Shown: one piece after another, positions 51,243-59,109 of the stretch | Layout: each line of letters begins with the position of its first letter | Numbering within the stretch: the stretch's first letter is position 1 | Source: JANQGG01 sp964642175 | GTDB taxonomy: Bacteria > Bacteroidota > Chlorobiia > Chlorobiales > Chloroherpetonaceae | Assembly (NCBI GenBank): GCA_964642175.1 | Contig: CAZXOK010000003.1 | Location: 124,001 to 188,000 of the forward strand | Reading direction: 5' to 3' | DNA length: 64,000 nt | Position numbers and translations under genes: made by a program | The notes under the pieces: model-generated | Told to the model about the DNA's origin: nothing | Databases searched by the model: none | What the model saw: the letters and a program-made list of their open reading frames with translations, nothing else

Positions 51243-52496
51243 TTATTTAATCTGTCTGTAAAAATGGTAATCGCTATTTGAGTCAAACAGTGATGAGCGA
51301 ATTTCAGGGTGCAAAATGCGAATCAAATCTTCCAGTATCAGGTGCGGGCTTACCACCCCTTTTTCCCAATAGGCATTGCCTCCGTGGGCATTGAGTTGTT
51401 TATTGTTATTGAACACCAGGTTGTTTTTTACCGGTTGAAACTCTCTGTAGCGGTCATCTATAGCCAGAAGATCCGACATGGATGTTACCGTGCCGGTATT
51501 CAGCCAGTAATCAGCCGTTAAGGCAATCGGGAATACTGATTCAATGCTTAACTGCAGGCTTCCGGTTACTTTTTTGTCTTTCCAGTGGTAATCCCCACCG
51601 GCGTCTTTAATAAGCTGCGCCACATAACTTTCGCCGCCGGGAACAAACCAGGCATCTTTGCGAGACAGGCCCGGCAATATGCTGGGTTTTTGAGTAACTG
51701 TATCGGTTAAGGCTACCAGGTTTTTGTATTGGGATTCAATTTTAGAAAACACTTGGGCCATTTGTGTTTCCCGGTTGGTGAGTGCAGCCATGATTTTTGC
51801 CCATTCGGTTCTGCCTAGCGGAGATTGTTCCAGCCATTCAGCAATCAGAATTACGGGAATATTGGCGTCAATCAATGTTTTATACCTGGCATATTGAACA
51901 GCAGGCAATGCTGTAACCATGACCAGTTCGGGATTTGTTTCCAGGATGATTTCCAGATTCGGGCTGAAGGCATTTCCTATTTCATTGATTTTACCATCTG
52001 AAATACGGCGCCGGATTTTTTTTGAATTGATGATATCGGGATCAGAAACGCCAACCACTAAATCGTCCAGATCCAATAAACTCAACAGCCCAATTTGGGT
52101 AGTAGAAAAAATGCAAACGCGCTCAACCGGTGTTCGGATAAGTTGAAAGTCTTTGTAAGCTTCAGGTACGGCCATTTTTTTTGGAACCAGGGCGTATTGG
52201 AGAGTATCGTTTCGATCCTGAAGGCCATTATAAATGGAGAGAATTTTTATATCATCCTGGTATGAAATGCCAAATCCTTTGGCATATTTGATGTCTTGTT
52301 GCGCTAAAGAAGAATCAGCTGAGGCAATTTGCGTTAAGGCTAAATCGTGCTTATCGGAGGTGGTATTTTCTTTTGTACATCCAAAAAAGAAAAAACTGCT
52401 AACGAGAGCGAAGAGTATGGATATGGTGCGGTAGGGATTATCAGAAGACCTGCCGCACAGTTCTCCCGAAAAAGGAGAAATTAGGCGCTTTTTCAT
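51243..52496 (-). CDS. btuF: Cobalamin-binding lipoprotein, riboswitch-controlled
   Basis: Periplasmic corrinoid-binding component of BtuFCD. The N-terminus is MKKRLISPFSGELCG, followed by a hydrophobic stretch ending in the lipobox FFFFGC, so it is a lipoprotein with an unusually long (about 23-residue) n-region. Binding-protein features are LIRTPVERVCIFSTTQIGLL, LEIILETNPELVMVTALP and VVSPHLILEDLIRILHPEI. In the leader codons, 52441-52455 are an exact complement of the riboswitch B12 box, which may explain the long n-region. The in-frame TGA upstream fixes the start at the ATG 52494-52496. Confidence 0.9.
   Translation of the reverse strand: MKKRLISPFSGELCGRSSDNPYRTISILFALVSSFFFFGCTKENTTSDKHDLALTQIASADSSLAQQDIKYAKGFGISYQDDIKILSIYNGLQDRNDTLQYALVPKKMAVPEAYKDFQLIRTPVERVCIFSTTQIGLLSLLDLDDLVVGVSDPDIINSKKIRRRISDGKINEIGNAFSPNLEIILETNPELVMVTALPAVQYARYKTLIDANIPVILIAEWLEQSPLGRTEWAKIMAALTNRETQMAQVFSKIESQYKNLVALTDTVTQKPSILPGLSRKDAWFVPGGESYVAQLIKDAGGDYHWKDKKVTGSLQLSIESVFPIALTADYWLNTGTVTSMSDLLAIDDRYREFQPVKNNLVFNNNKQLNAHGGNAYWEKGVVSPHLILEDLIRILHPEIRSSLFDSNSDYHFYRQIK
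52441..52455 (-). promoter_or_regulatory. Anti-B12-box sequence inside btuF
   Basis: Plus-strand TCAGAAGACCTGCCG at 52441-52455 is the exact reverse complement of 52542-52556 in the riboswitch; G-U pairs extend it to about 18. In the mRNA it lies mostly in the loop of a GTGCGG/CCGCAC hairpin (52426-52458), with another hairpin, TTCTCC/GGAGAA (52461-52479), just before it. It could compete with riboswitch stem P1 for the B12 box. The mechanism is inferred. Confidence 0.6.
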
Positions 52497-52540
52497 GTTT
52501 ATACGCTTTCACCTGAAGCTTTAATTGAAAATATGTCCTC

Positions 52541-52713
52541 ACGGCAGGTCTTCTGACTTACCCGAATCCTGGCTTCCTTCCCATTACAAAGTAATAGTGG
52601 CTATTTGCCGGATTGCTTCATAAAACAAACGCTTGTTTTATGCGGGATTACAGCAGCAGGGACTGTTCCGGACTCTCACCGGATTCCCTTTTAAGTTGCA
52701 AATGCAACGCCGT
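52541..52713 (-). ncRNA. Cobalamin riboswitch
   Basis: Read on the minus strand, the conserved elements occur in order: GGGAATCCGGTGAGAGTCC, then CAGTCCCTGCTGCTGTAA, GCCACT, GGGAAGG, AGCCAGGA and the B12 box AGTCAGAAGACCTGCC. Stem P1 pairs ACGGC (52709-52713) with GCCGT (52541-52545). It lies 44 bases before the btuF start and is expected to repress btuF and the downstream genes when adenosylcobalamin or a related corrinoid binds. No other copy is visible in the window. Confidence 0.97.
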
Positions 52714-52724
52714 AATTGAGATTG

Positions 52725-52753
52725 ATTATAACTAATCAAATAAAATGTTCCAA
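52725..52753 (-). promoter_or_regulatory. Sigma-70-like promoter of the riboswitch transcript
   Basis: TTGGAA (52748-52753) and TATAAT (52725-52730) on the minus strand, separated by 17 bp, with the riboswitch beginning 12 bases after the -10 box. Spacing and position are right for transcription start just before P1. Confidence 0.7.
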
Positions 52754-52858
52754 ACAAAAAAAACACCTTTTAATTCTTACCGTTGATTAAATATAGAAAG
52801 CATAAGGGTTTAACAGTATCTGACTTCATGTCGAACGTAGGGAAACATAATCTTTGGT

Positions 52859-52872
52859 TTGATTTAAATCAT
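52859..52872 (+). promoter_or_regulatory. FNR-type operator upstream of cobQ
   Basis: TTGATTTAAATCAT matches TTGAT-N4-ATCAA at all but the last base. Its centre lies about 66 bp before the cobQ start codon, so activation at -41.5 would place transcription start near 52907. It resembles the site before hcp. Confidence 0.5.
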
Positions 52873-52931
52873 GTTTTATCGTTTTTTAGTACCTTCTGCG
52901 TTACTGGCTGATTTATTGAATTTGTTGTGAT

Positions 52932-54434
52932 ATGAGTCCATTGCCTTCCACTTCATCTTTATTGAAACCCATTATGGTTGTGGGAACCTCCTCCGACGCC
53001 GGTAAAAGTTTAGTTGCAGCCGGGCTGTGCCGCATTTTAAAGCAGGACGGGTATACACCTGCACCGTTTAAGGCCCAAAACATGTCTTTAAACAGCTACG
53101 CAACACCTGAAGGCTATGAAATTGGTCGTGCGCAAGCCGTGCAGGCCGAAGCTGCTGATATTGCACCACACACCGATATGAACCCGGTACTATTAAAACC
53201 AACCGGTGAAAGTGGATCGCAAATTGTGTTGAATGGTAAACCCATCGGCAATCGTTCGGCCCGCGAGTATTACACCTCAAATGATCGGTACTACTTGTTT
53301 GAAGAGGTTTGTAAGGCCTTCGACCGGCTTAAATCAAGGTATAACCCTATTGTGTTGGAAGGCGCCGGGAGCATTTCCGAGCTGAATCTCAAGCATCGCG
53401 ATATCACCAACATGCGCATGGCCCGTTATGCCGATGCGGCCACATACCTGGTGGCTGATATTGAGCGTGGCGGGATTTTTGGGTCGGTTTATGGCACCAT
53501 AAGCCTTCTTGAGCCTGATGAACGCCGGTTAGTCAAAGGCATCATCGTGAATAAATTTCGTGGAGATGCCAGCTTGTTTGAAGAAGGTAAAAAAATATTG
53601 GAATCACTAACCAACATTCCGGTTGTCGGTGTAATTCCCTATGTCCGTGATCTGGTGATAGATGAAGAAGATTCGGTGGCCTTGCATAAACGCCACACCA
53701 CGCATCACCCCGGAAAACTCAATATTGCTGTGGTGCAGCTCAGCCGAATGGCCAATTACACCGATTTTCAATTCCTCGAAAAGTTTGAGAGCGTTCATCT
53801 GTATTACACCCAAGATCAACGGGAGCTTCAAAAAGCAAGCATAATTGTACTGCCGGGCAGCAAAAATACCATAGAAGACTTGCTGGAATTAAAAAAGAGG
53901 GGCATAGATAAGGTGATCAGGGATTGCTACGAAAACGCAGCCACGGTGATTGGTATTTGCGGGGGCTATCAAATGATGGGTGAAAAGATCGAAGACCCCG
54001 ATCATGTTGAAAGTCATTATAAGCAGGTAGAGGGATTGGGCCTTTTGCCCATTGAAACCAGGCTGTTAAATCATAAGACCACCGAGCAACAGACCTTTCG
54101 GTTCAGAGATTTACCCAATACATGTTATGGGTATGAAATACACATGGGGGCTACCAGGCAAACGGTATCCGAAGTTGAATCAGTGGCTGAGTTGGAAAAC
54201 GGTCAGTCGGAGGGCTGCTACCTGAACGAGCGTTGCTGGGGCACTTACCTGCATGGTATTCTGGACAACCCCGGTGTTCTTGCCAGCTTGCTAAAACCGT
54301 TTCAGGTTAAGGTTGATCTTAACATTCAAGATGATTATCGGGTATTTAAACACACACAATACGATAAGCTGGCTAACGCCTTAAGAGAAAATTTAGATAT
54401 GGCATATATCTACAAAACAATTTCAACCGATTAA
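52932..54434 (+). CDS. cobQ: Cobyric acid synthase
   Basis: Glutamine-dependent amidation of four carboxylates of adenosylcobyrinic acid a,c-diamide. The 500-residue protein has the ATP-binding N-domain (MVVGTSSDAGKSLVAAGLCR, PFKAQNMSLNSYATPEGYEI, RAQAVQAEAA) and a C-terminal class I glutamine amidotransferase domain with the nucleophile in IGICGGYQMMG and the conserved CWGTYLHGIL histidine segment. NMSLNS and QAVQAEAA separate it from CbiA. It is the first gene of a plus-strand unit with cobD/cobC, cbiB and the AAA_28 ATPase. Confidence 0.96.
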   Translation: MSPLPSTSSLLKPIMVVGTSSDAGKSLVAAGLCRILKQDGYTPAPFKAQNMSLNSYATPEGYEIGRAQAVQAEAADIAPHTDMNPVLLKPTGESGSQIVLNGKPIGNRSAREYYTSNDRYYLFEEVCKAFDRLKSRYNPIVLEGAGSISELNLKHRDITNMRMARYADAATYLVADIERGGIFGSVYGTISLLEPDERRLVKGIIVNKFRGDASLFEEGKKILESLTNIPVVGVIPYVRDLVIDEEDSVALHKRHTTHHPGKLNIAVVQLSRMANYTDFQFLEKFESVHLYYTQDQRELQKASIIVLPGSKNTIEDLLELKKRGIDKVIRDCYENAATVIGICGGYQMMGEKIEDPDHVESHYKQVEGLGLLPIETRLLNHKTTEQQTFRFRDLPNTCYGYEIHMGATRQTVSEVESVAELENGQSEGCYLNERCWGTYLHGILDNPGVLASLLKPFQVKVDLNIQDDYRVFKHTQYDKLANALRENLDMAYIYKTISTD

Positions 54435-54439
54435 AATCA

Positions 54440-55486
54440 ATGCTTTACGGACACGGAGATGATGCATATCGGCTTGGAATAACCATAAGGGCTAATTTTA
54501 GCAGCAATGTATATCCGGGAGGGCCGTCACAAAGCTTAACGAATGTCCTCAGTGAAAGCCTGGCCGATAACATGACCAGGTATCCGGAAGTTCAGGCCGA
54601 AAGCTTGCAGGAAAAAGTAGCACAGCAACATCACCTGAAGCCGGAGCAAGTGCTGGTAAGCAATGGCGCCATTGAAGCGATTTATTTAATCGCCCAATGT
54701 TTCAGCCGCTCAACAACCACCATATTTGTGCCCACGTTTTCAGAATACGAAGATGCCTGCCGGATTTTTCAGCATCAAATAACAATTAAAGCTCAGGATG
54801 AACTTGACTTGTTACCGGATCTGCCCAAACTGCATACAGATCTTTGTTTTTTATGCAATCCGAACAATCCAACCGGTAAATTGCTCACCAAAGATCGCTT
54901 GCTCAAATGGGTTGAAAAGAATGAACAAACGATCTTTGTGATTGATGAAGCCTTTATAGACTTTACCTTGAACCCATCCGATACCATAATCTCAGAGATT
55001 TTCAATCACAAAAACCTGATTGTGTTACGCTCCATGACAAAATTATTTGCTATTCCTGGATTGCGTTTAGGCTATGTGGTTTCAACTCAAGCGCTTATTA
55101 AAACATTAAATGCGTTTAAGCAACCCTGGTCGGTCAATGCGTTTGCCATCTCGGCCGGAACCTATATCATGGAGCATTACCGTATGTTGTTACCCAATAT
55201 TCCGGCTTTGCTGGAAGAAACCAGGCGTTTTATGGCACAGTTAAAAGCTCTGCCGGGACTTGCGGTAGGCCAGAGTGATGTGCATTTTATGTTGTGCGAG
55301 CTTACAAGGGGTAACGCTAAGGATCTGAAGGATTATTTGGTTAAAAGACACGGCATGCTTGTTCGGGATGCATCTAATTTCAAGGGGTGCCAAAAAGGAC
55401 ATTTTCGATTGGCTACTCAAACAGACAGGCAAAACCGGCAACTGATTTCGGCGATAGCAGAATGGACGACAATCACATCGCGTTAA
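54440..55486 (+). CDS. cobD: Threonine-phosphate decarboxylase-like aminotransferase
   Basis: Fold-type I PLP enzyme of the histidinol-phosphate aminotransferase/CobD family, 348 residues. The N-terminus (MLYGHGDDAYRLGITIRANF, then SSNVYPGGPSQSL) is CobD-like. CFLCNPNNPTGKLL, VIDEAFIDFT, the PLP lysine in LRSMTKLFAIPGLRLGYV and a C-terminal HFRLATQT arginine complete the active site. It would supply aminopropanol phosphate for CbiB. It could instead be the CobC-named orthologue of the aerobic nomenclature; the function is the same. It starts 6 bases after cobQ and overlaps cbiB. Confidence 0.9.
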   Translation: MLYGHGDDAYRLGITIRANFSSNVYPGGPSQSLTNVLSESLADNMTRYPEVQAESLQEKVAQQHHLKPEQVLVSNGAIEAIYLIAQCFSRSTTTIFVPTFSEYEDACRIFQHQITIKAQDELDLLPDLPKLHTDLCFLCNPNNPTGKLLTKDRLLKWVEKNEQTIFVIDEAFIDFTLNPSDTIISEIFNHKNLIVLRSMTKLFAIPGLRLGYVVSTQALIKTLNAFKQPWSVNAFAISAGTYIMEHYRMLLPNIPALLEETRRFMAQLKALPGLAVGQSDVHFMLCELTRGNAKDLKDYLVKRHGMLVRDASNFKGCQKGHFRLATQTDRQNRQLISAIAEWTTITSR

Positions 55487-56409
55487 TTCTTGGTTTGTGG
55501 ATCGGACTGGGTTTGGACTTTTGGCTGGCTGATCCGCCATGGCTGCCACATCCGGTGGTTGGCTTTGGTCGTTTAATTGCCGTGGGTGAGCAATGGTTGA
55601 ACAAAGCCCGGGTGCGACTACTGAAAGGTGCATTGCTGGCTGTTGGGCTTGTGGTTTCCGTATTTGCTGTGATTTATGCCGTCCAGGCCTGGCTGAGTGC
55701 ATGTCATCCGGTTTTTTCTATAGCGTTCAACAGCATCGTAGTATTTTATTGCCTGGCCAATAAAGGGTTGATTCAGGAAGGAAAAGCCGTGTATGATGCT
55801 TTTGAAAACCAGGGACTGCAAGCAGCTCAGAACCAGCTTAGCCGAATTGTTGGCCGGGAAACAGAGCGGCTGGATCCTAATCAGGTCAGAACCGCCGCTC
55901 TTGAAAGTATGTCTGAGAACCTAAGCGATGGGGTGGTGGCGCCTTTGTTTTTCTATGCCATATTAGGCCCGCCCGGCATGATGGCTTACAAAATGGCCAG
56001 TACTCTGGATTCGATGATCGGGTATAAAAATGAACGATACAACCAGTTCGGTAAAGCGGCTGCCCGGCTGGATGATCTGCTCAATTACATTCCGGCACGC
56101 CTAACCGTGTTACTCATATATCTGGTCAGCTTTAAGACTAAAGCATTAACATTTGCCGGCCGGTTTGGCAAATGCCACAGCAGCCCGAATGCCGGTTATC
56201 CTGAAGCAGCGCTCTCTGGTGTTCTGGATTGCCAGTTTGGCGGCCCGAATTGGTATCATGGAGCCCTGATCAACAAACCATTTATCGGAGAAACCGATCG
56301 GGAGATAACCAGTCAGGATCTACAAACCACCGTGCGAATAAACACCCGGGTTACGCTTCTCTTATGTGCTCTGATAAGTTTTGCGTGGTGGGTGGCAAGA
56401 CATGGTTAA
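55462..56409 (+). CDS. cbiB: Adenosylcobinamide-phosphate synthase
   Basis: Inner-membrane protein that joins aminopropanol (phosphate) to adenosylcobyric acid. I place the start at the ATG at 55462 (MDDNHIALILGLWIGLGLDF), inside the end of cobD, since the membrane protein begins there; the frame opens at 55387. Motifs are LDFWLADPPWLPHPVVGFGR, ALESMSENLSDGVVAPLFF, MAYKMASTLDSMIGYKNERY and the C-terminal GYPEAALSGVLDCQFGGPNW. About 315 residues, four to five membrane segments. Confidence 0.95.
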   Translation: MDDNHIALILGLWIGLGLDFWLADPPWLPHPVVGFGRLIAVGEQWLNKARVRLLKGALLAVGLVVSVFAVIYAVQAWLSACHPVFSIAFNSIVVFYCLANKGLIQEGKAVYDAFENQGLQAAQNQLSRIVGRETERLDPNQVRTAALESMSENLSDGVVAPLFFYAILGPPGMMAYKMASTLDSMIGYKNERYNQFGKAAARLDDLLNYIPARLTVLLIYLVSFKTKALTFAGRFGKCHSSPNAGYPEAALSGVLDCQFGGPNWYHGALINKPFIGETDREITSQDLQTTVRINTRVTLLLCALISFAWWVARHG

Positions 56410-56448
56410 AAACCACATGTGATCGCTAATGGAGATATCAAAAAAATA

Positions 56449-57015
56449 ATGTCCAATAAGTTTATTATTACCGGCGGCCCGGGTAGTGGAAAAAGTACGC
56501 TGTGCCAAGTATTAAAGAATAAGAGGCAGAGATGCTTCGATGAGGTTTCACGGCAGATTATAAAACAAGAAACGCAAAAAACGGACGGGATTTTGCCATG
56601 GGAAAACTTGCCGGATTTTGCCGGGTTAGTGCTTGAAGAAATGAAGCGACAGTGCCAGCAAGCCGCATCTGTAAAAGAGGTGTGTTTTTTTGATCGGGGC
56701 ATTCCCGATATTTTTGGTTATTTACAGCATCACACCTTTCCCATTCCTGACCGGTATTACGAGTGTCTTCGTGAGTGCAACTATAACATGAATGTGTTCA
56801 TCCTGCCGCCTTGGCCGGATATTTATGTTCAGGACTCGGAGCGCTGGCAATCGTTTGAAGAATCTGTTGAGTTATATCAGGCCCTCCGGGAAGCCTATGC
56901 AAGGCTGGGTTATGTGTTGTGGGAATTACCTAAGCATTCTCCGGAAAACAGAGCCAGGTATGTGCTTGAACTTCTGGATCATGTTCAACCGCCACATGTT
57001 CAAAAAACGGATTAA
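56449..57015 (+). CDS. AAA_28-type P-loop NTPase, cobalamin-associated
   Basis: A protein of about 188 residues; ATG at 56449 (MSNKFIITGGPGSGKSTLC) preferred over the upstream GTG at 56419. Walker A is GGPGSGKST (residues about 9-17). Other segments are CFDEVSRQIIKQETQ, VCFFDRGIPDIFGYL and MNVFILPPWPDIYVQDSERW, typical of AAA_28 ATPases related to nucleoside/nicotinamide kinases. It lacks the GTP-binding and His motifs of CobU. Its place 40 bases after cbiB suggests a cobalamin-related role, possibly replacing a kinase step; inference only. Confidence 0.82.
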   Translation: MSNKFIITGGPGSGKSTLCQVLKNKRQRCFDEVSRQIIKQETQKTDGILPWENLPDFAGLVLEEMKRQCQQAASVKEVCFFDRGIPDIFGYLQHHTFPIPDRYYECLRECNYNMNVFILPPWPDIYVQDSERWQSFEESVELYQALREAYARLGYVLWELPKHSPENRARYVLELLDHVQPPHVQKTD

Positions 57016-57153
57016 AAGTTTTTAAATAAAAGAGTTGAGAGGGGAGAACTTCTGACCTCAGCTATGGACAAGGTGGCGCTTCAACAAAAGGCGCCTAAAC
57101 TATATGCGTAACGGATTTTTTTCAAAGGTATTGATTGATAATCACCGTTTCAA

Positions 57154-58413
57154 TCACGCCTTTACCTTGATCACTTCGCTGAGCTGGGTGGAGTAGCGGG
57201 GCGAGAGCCGCTCCTGGCGCATTTTCCAGGTGCGTCCCAGATCCTGAACCGCAAATTTCACCATGGCTTTTCCTGTTTCGCGGTTGATTTTATCCACGGC
57301 CTGCATCACGGCTTTATGCCGTGCATTTGGTTGTGCAAACAGGTTTTGCTGGATATACCGATCCGAACAAATATCCATGACGATCACACCGGCTTTTTTG
57401 TAATGGTATCCTTGTTTAAAAATCGTCTTTAACCCGTGCGTGGCGTGCCCGATCAGGTCGATGGTAGAATTGGTGGGAAAGGGCAGGGTAACCACCACAC
57501 TTCGGTAATACTGGCCCAGGTCTTTCCGGTGCGGATTGGTATGCAGGAACACCAGCAGCGCGTTGCAGCAGGAGTGTTGCTTGCGGAGTTTTTCGGCGCA
57601 TTTGGCTGCAAAGGTAGCTACGCGTTCTTCAATCTGGCCGAATTTGGTGTAATTGCCATCAAAGGTGCGTGTGGTGGCAATGTTTTTCTTGGCTTTGCTT
57701 TCTTCGAGTTCAAAACTGGGTACGCCTTCCAGGTCTTTTTTGAGCCGCAGCCCCATCACGGTCATGTGTTTTCGTACCCACGCATCCGGCAATTGGGTAA
57801 ATTGCAGCGCATTTTTAATGCCTCTGGCGTTCAGCAGGCGCGTGTAAGCCCCGCCAATGCCCCAGACATCTTCCACCTTAAAGTAATTCAGGGCCTTGAG
57901 GCGTTTGGCCTCGGTATCCAGCACATACACACCGTTCCACTCTTTCGGGAATTTCTTGGCAATTTTATTAGCCACCTTGGAGAGTGCCTTGGTGGGTGCA
58001 AACCCGATGCTGATGGGAATACCGGTGGCTTTACCGACTTTGTTCTTCATCTCAAGCCCGTAAGCGCGCAGATCCCAATCGTCAAAGCCTTCGAACTTCA
58101 GAAACGCTTCATCAATGCTGTAGATCTCCATTTCCGGGGCAAACGAGCTGAGCATGGTCATCACACGGTTGCTCATATCGCCGTACAAGGCAAAGTTCGA
58201 AGAGAACACCGCCACGTTATGTTCTTCAATGAGTTGTTTAAGCTCGAAGGCCGGCGCCCCCATGGGAATACCCAGGGCTTTGGCTTCATTGCTCCGGGCG
58301 ATCACGCAGCCATCGTTGTTGGAGAGCACCACCACGGGTTTGCCGTTTAAATCCGGCCGGAACACCCGCTCGCAGGAGGCATAAAAGTTATTTCCATCTA
58401 CCAGCGCATACAT
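57154..58413 (-). CDS. umuC: Error-prone DNA polymerase V subunit UmuC
   Basis: Y-family translesion polymerase. Start at the ATG at 58411-58413 (MYALVDGNNFYASCERVFRP), one base after the umuD stop; 419 residues. The catalytic acidic motifs are VDGNNFYASCE and YSIDEAFL. VVLSNNDGCVIARSNEAK is the UmuC fingers motif, and DVWGIGGAYTRLLNARGI is the helix-hairpin-helix. The C-terminal little-finger domain and a UmuC-specific tail are complete. It acts with UmuD' and RecA in SOS mutagenesis. Confidence 0.95.
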   Translation of the reverse strand: MYALVDGNNFYASCERVFRPDLNGKPVVVLSNNDGCVIARSNEAKALGIPMGAPAFELKQLIEEHNVAVFSSNFALYGDMSNRVMTMLSSFAPEMEIYSIDEAFLKFEGFDDWDLRAYGLEMKNKVGKATGIPISIGFAPTKALSKVANKIAKKFPKEWNGVYVLDTEAKRLKALNYFKVEDVWGIGGAYTRLLNARGIKNALQFTQLPDAWVRKHMTVMGLRLKKDLEGVPSFELEESKAKKNIATTRTFDGNYTKFGQIEERVATFAAKCAEKLRKQHSCCNALLVFLHTNPHRKDLGQYYRSVVVTLPFPTNSTIDLIGHATHGLKTIFKQGYHYKKAGVIVMDICSDRYIQQNLFAQPNARHKAVMQAVDKINRETGKAMVKFAVQDLGRTWKMRQERLSPRYSTQLSEVIKVKA

Positions 58414-58414
58414 C

Positions 58415-58864
58415 TTAGAAAGCTTTAATGGCGTAAGTAACAATCCCCCAGATCATAAACTCGTTTTCTTCCGTTACCTTGATCTTCTTGTAATTCTCGT
58501 TGGCCGGGATCAGCCAGCAGCAATCCTTTTCGAGTTCAATTTTTTTCAGGGTGAACTCGCCATCGACAAAACACACGGCAATTTTCCCGCTTTTAGGTTC
58601 CAGGCTTTTGTCTACCACGAGCAGATCCCCGTTATTGATGCCGATATCGCACATGCTATCGCCATTGACCCGGCAAAAAAAGGTGGCGCTTGGGTTTTTG
58701 AGAAGCTCATGGTTCAGATCGATGGAGAGCTCCGAAAAATCTTCGGCCGGCGAAGGAAACCCGGCACTCACGGGACTTTCCATGAAGGGGAGTGAAATGG
58801 CCACATCCGTTGAGGCGGTAAAAAACTCCAGGACAGGCGTGGTGTGTAATCGGCGCAGTTTCAT
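58415..58864 (-). CDS. umuD: UmuD (S24 self-cleaving protease)
   Basis: The 149-residue protein has the autocleavage site A34-G35 (PVSAGFPSPAED), catalytic S70 (VNGDSMCD) and K107 (GEFTLKKIE), with the expected 37-residue spacing. RecA-stimulated self-cleavage yields UmuD' for polymerase V. It is followed by umuC with a 1-base gap. I could not identify a LexA box upstream; the SOS box of this lineage may differ from the E. coli one. Confidence 0.94.
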   Translation of the reverse strand: MKLRRLHTTPVLEFFTASTDVAISLPFMESPVSAGFPSPAEDFSELSIDLNHELLKNPSATFFCRVNGDSMCDIGINNGDLLVVDKSLEPKSGKIAVCFVDGEFTLKKIELEKDCCWLIPANENYKKIKVTEENEFMIWGIVTYAIKAF

Positions 58865-58886
58865 GCTTATACTCTTGATCTTAAAA

Positions 58887-59087
58887 TTAACGGTAAACCA
58901 AGTCTACGGTTTTTTCAGTTAAGCGTACATCCAATATAGCATCGATCCGGCCCACAGCCTTGGCATGGTAAAAATAAACATGGGCGGTGATCAGGTTGCC
59001 GGGCCTGATTTTTTTTGATTTGTTATCATTTTGTGAATAATTTGCAGTAACATAAAGTGCAAATGTTTTTTTGTCTAATCCTAACTG
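58887..59087 (-). other. Possible small ORF upstream of umuD, start unclear
   Basis: An open frame of 66 codons ends 22 bases before umuD and reads protein-like at its end: GNLITAHVYFYHAKAVGRID then AILDVRLTEKTVDLVYR. It has no in-frame ATG, GTG or TTG. An ATG at 59027-59029 (MITNQKK) is joined to it only across a run of eight A, where one extra A or a -1 slip would give a 47-residue product. It could be a genuine small umuDC-linked gene, a frameshifted relic or chance. I do not recognise the sequence. Confidence 0.35.
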
Positions 59088-59109
59088 TTATATTTCAACT
59101 TGATAACTT

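Noticed and set aside
36467..52496. Reading the riboswitch operon as a heme-uptake (hmu) locus
   Set aside because: The parts list is similar (TonB receptor, binding protein, permease, ATPase, CobN-like), but a B12 riboswitch and cbiZ make corrinoid the better substrate; a heme-type role for the CobN alone is not excluded.
52722..52739. TTGATTA....TAATCAA palindrome as an FNR box before the riboswitch
   Set aside because: The half-sites are separated by 8 rather than 4 bases, and the sequence contains the -10 box of the riboswitch promoter.
57436..58350. 304-codon open frame on the plus strand
   Set aside because: It is the antisense shadow of umuC, which has all catalytic motifs; the translation shows no recognisable protein pattern.
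58991..59016. Hairpin plus T8 resembling a plus-strand terminator
   Set aside because: No plus-strand gene ends within about 2 kb upstream; the T run is the A8 of the possible minus-strand small ORF.
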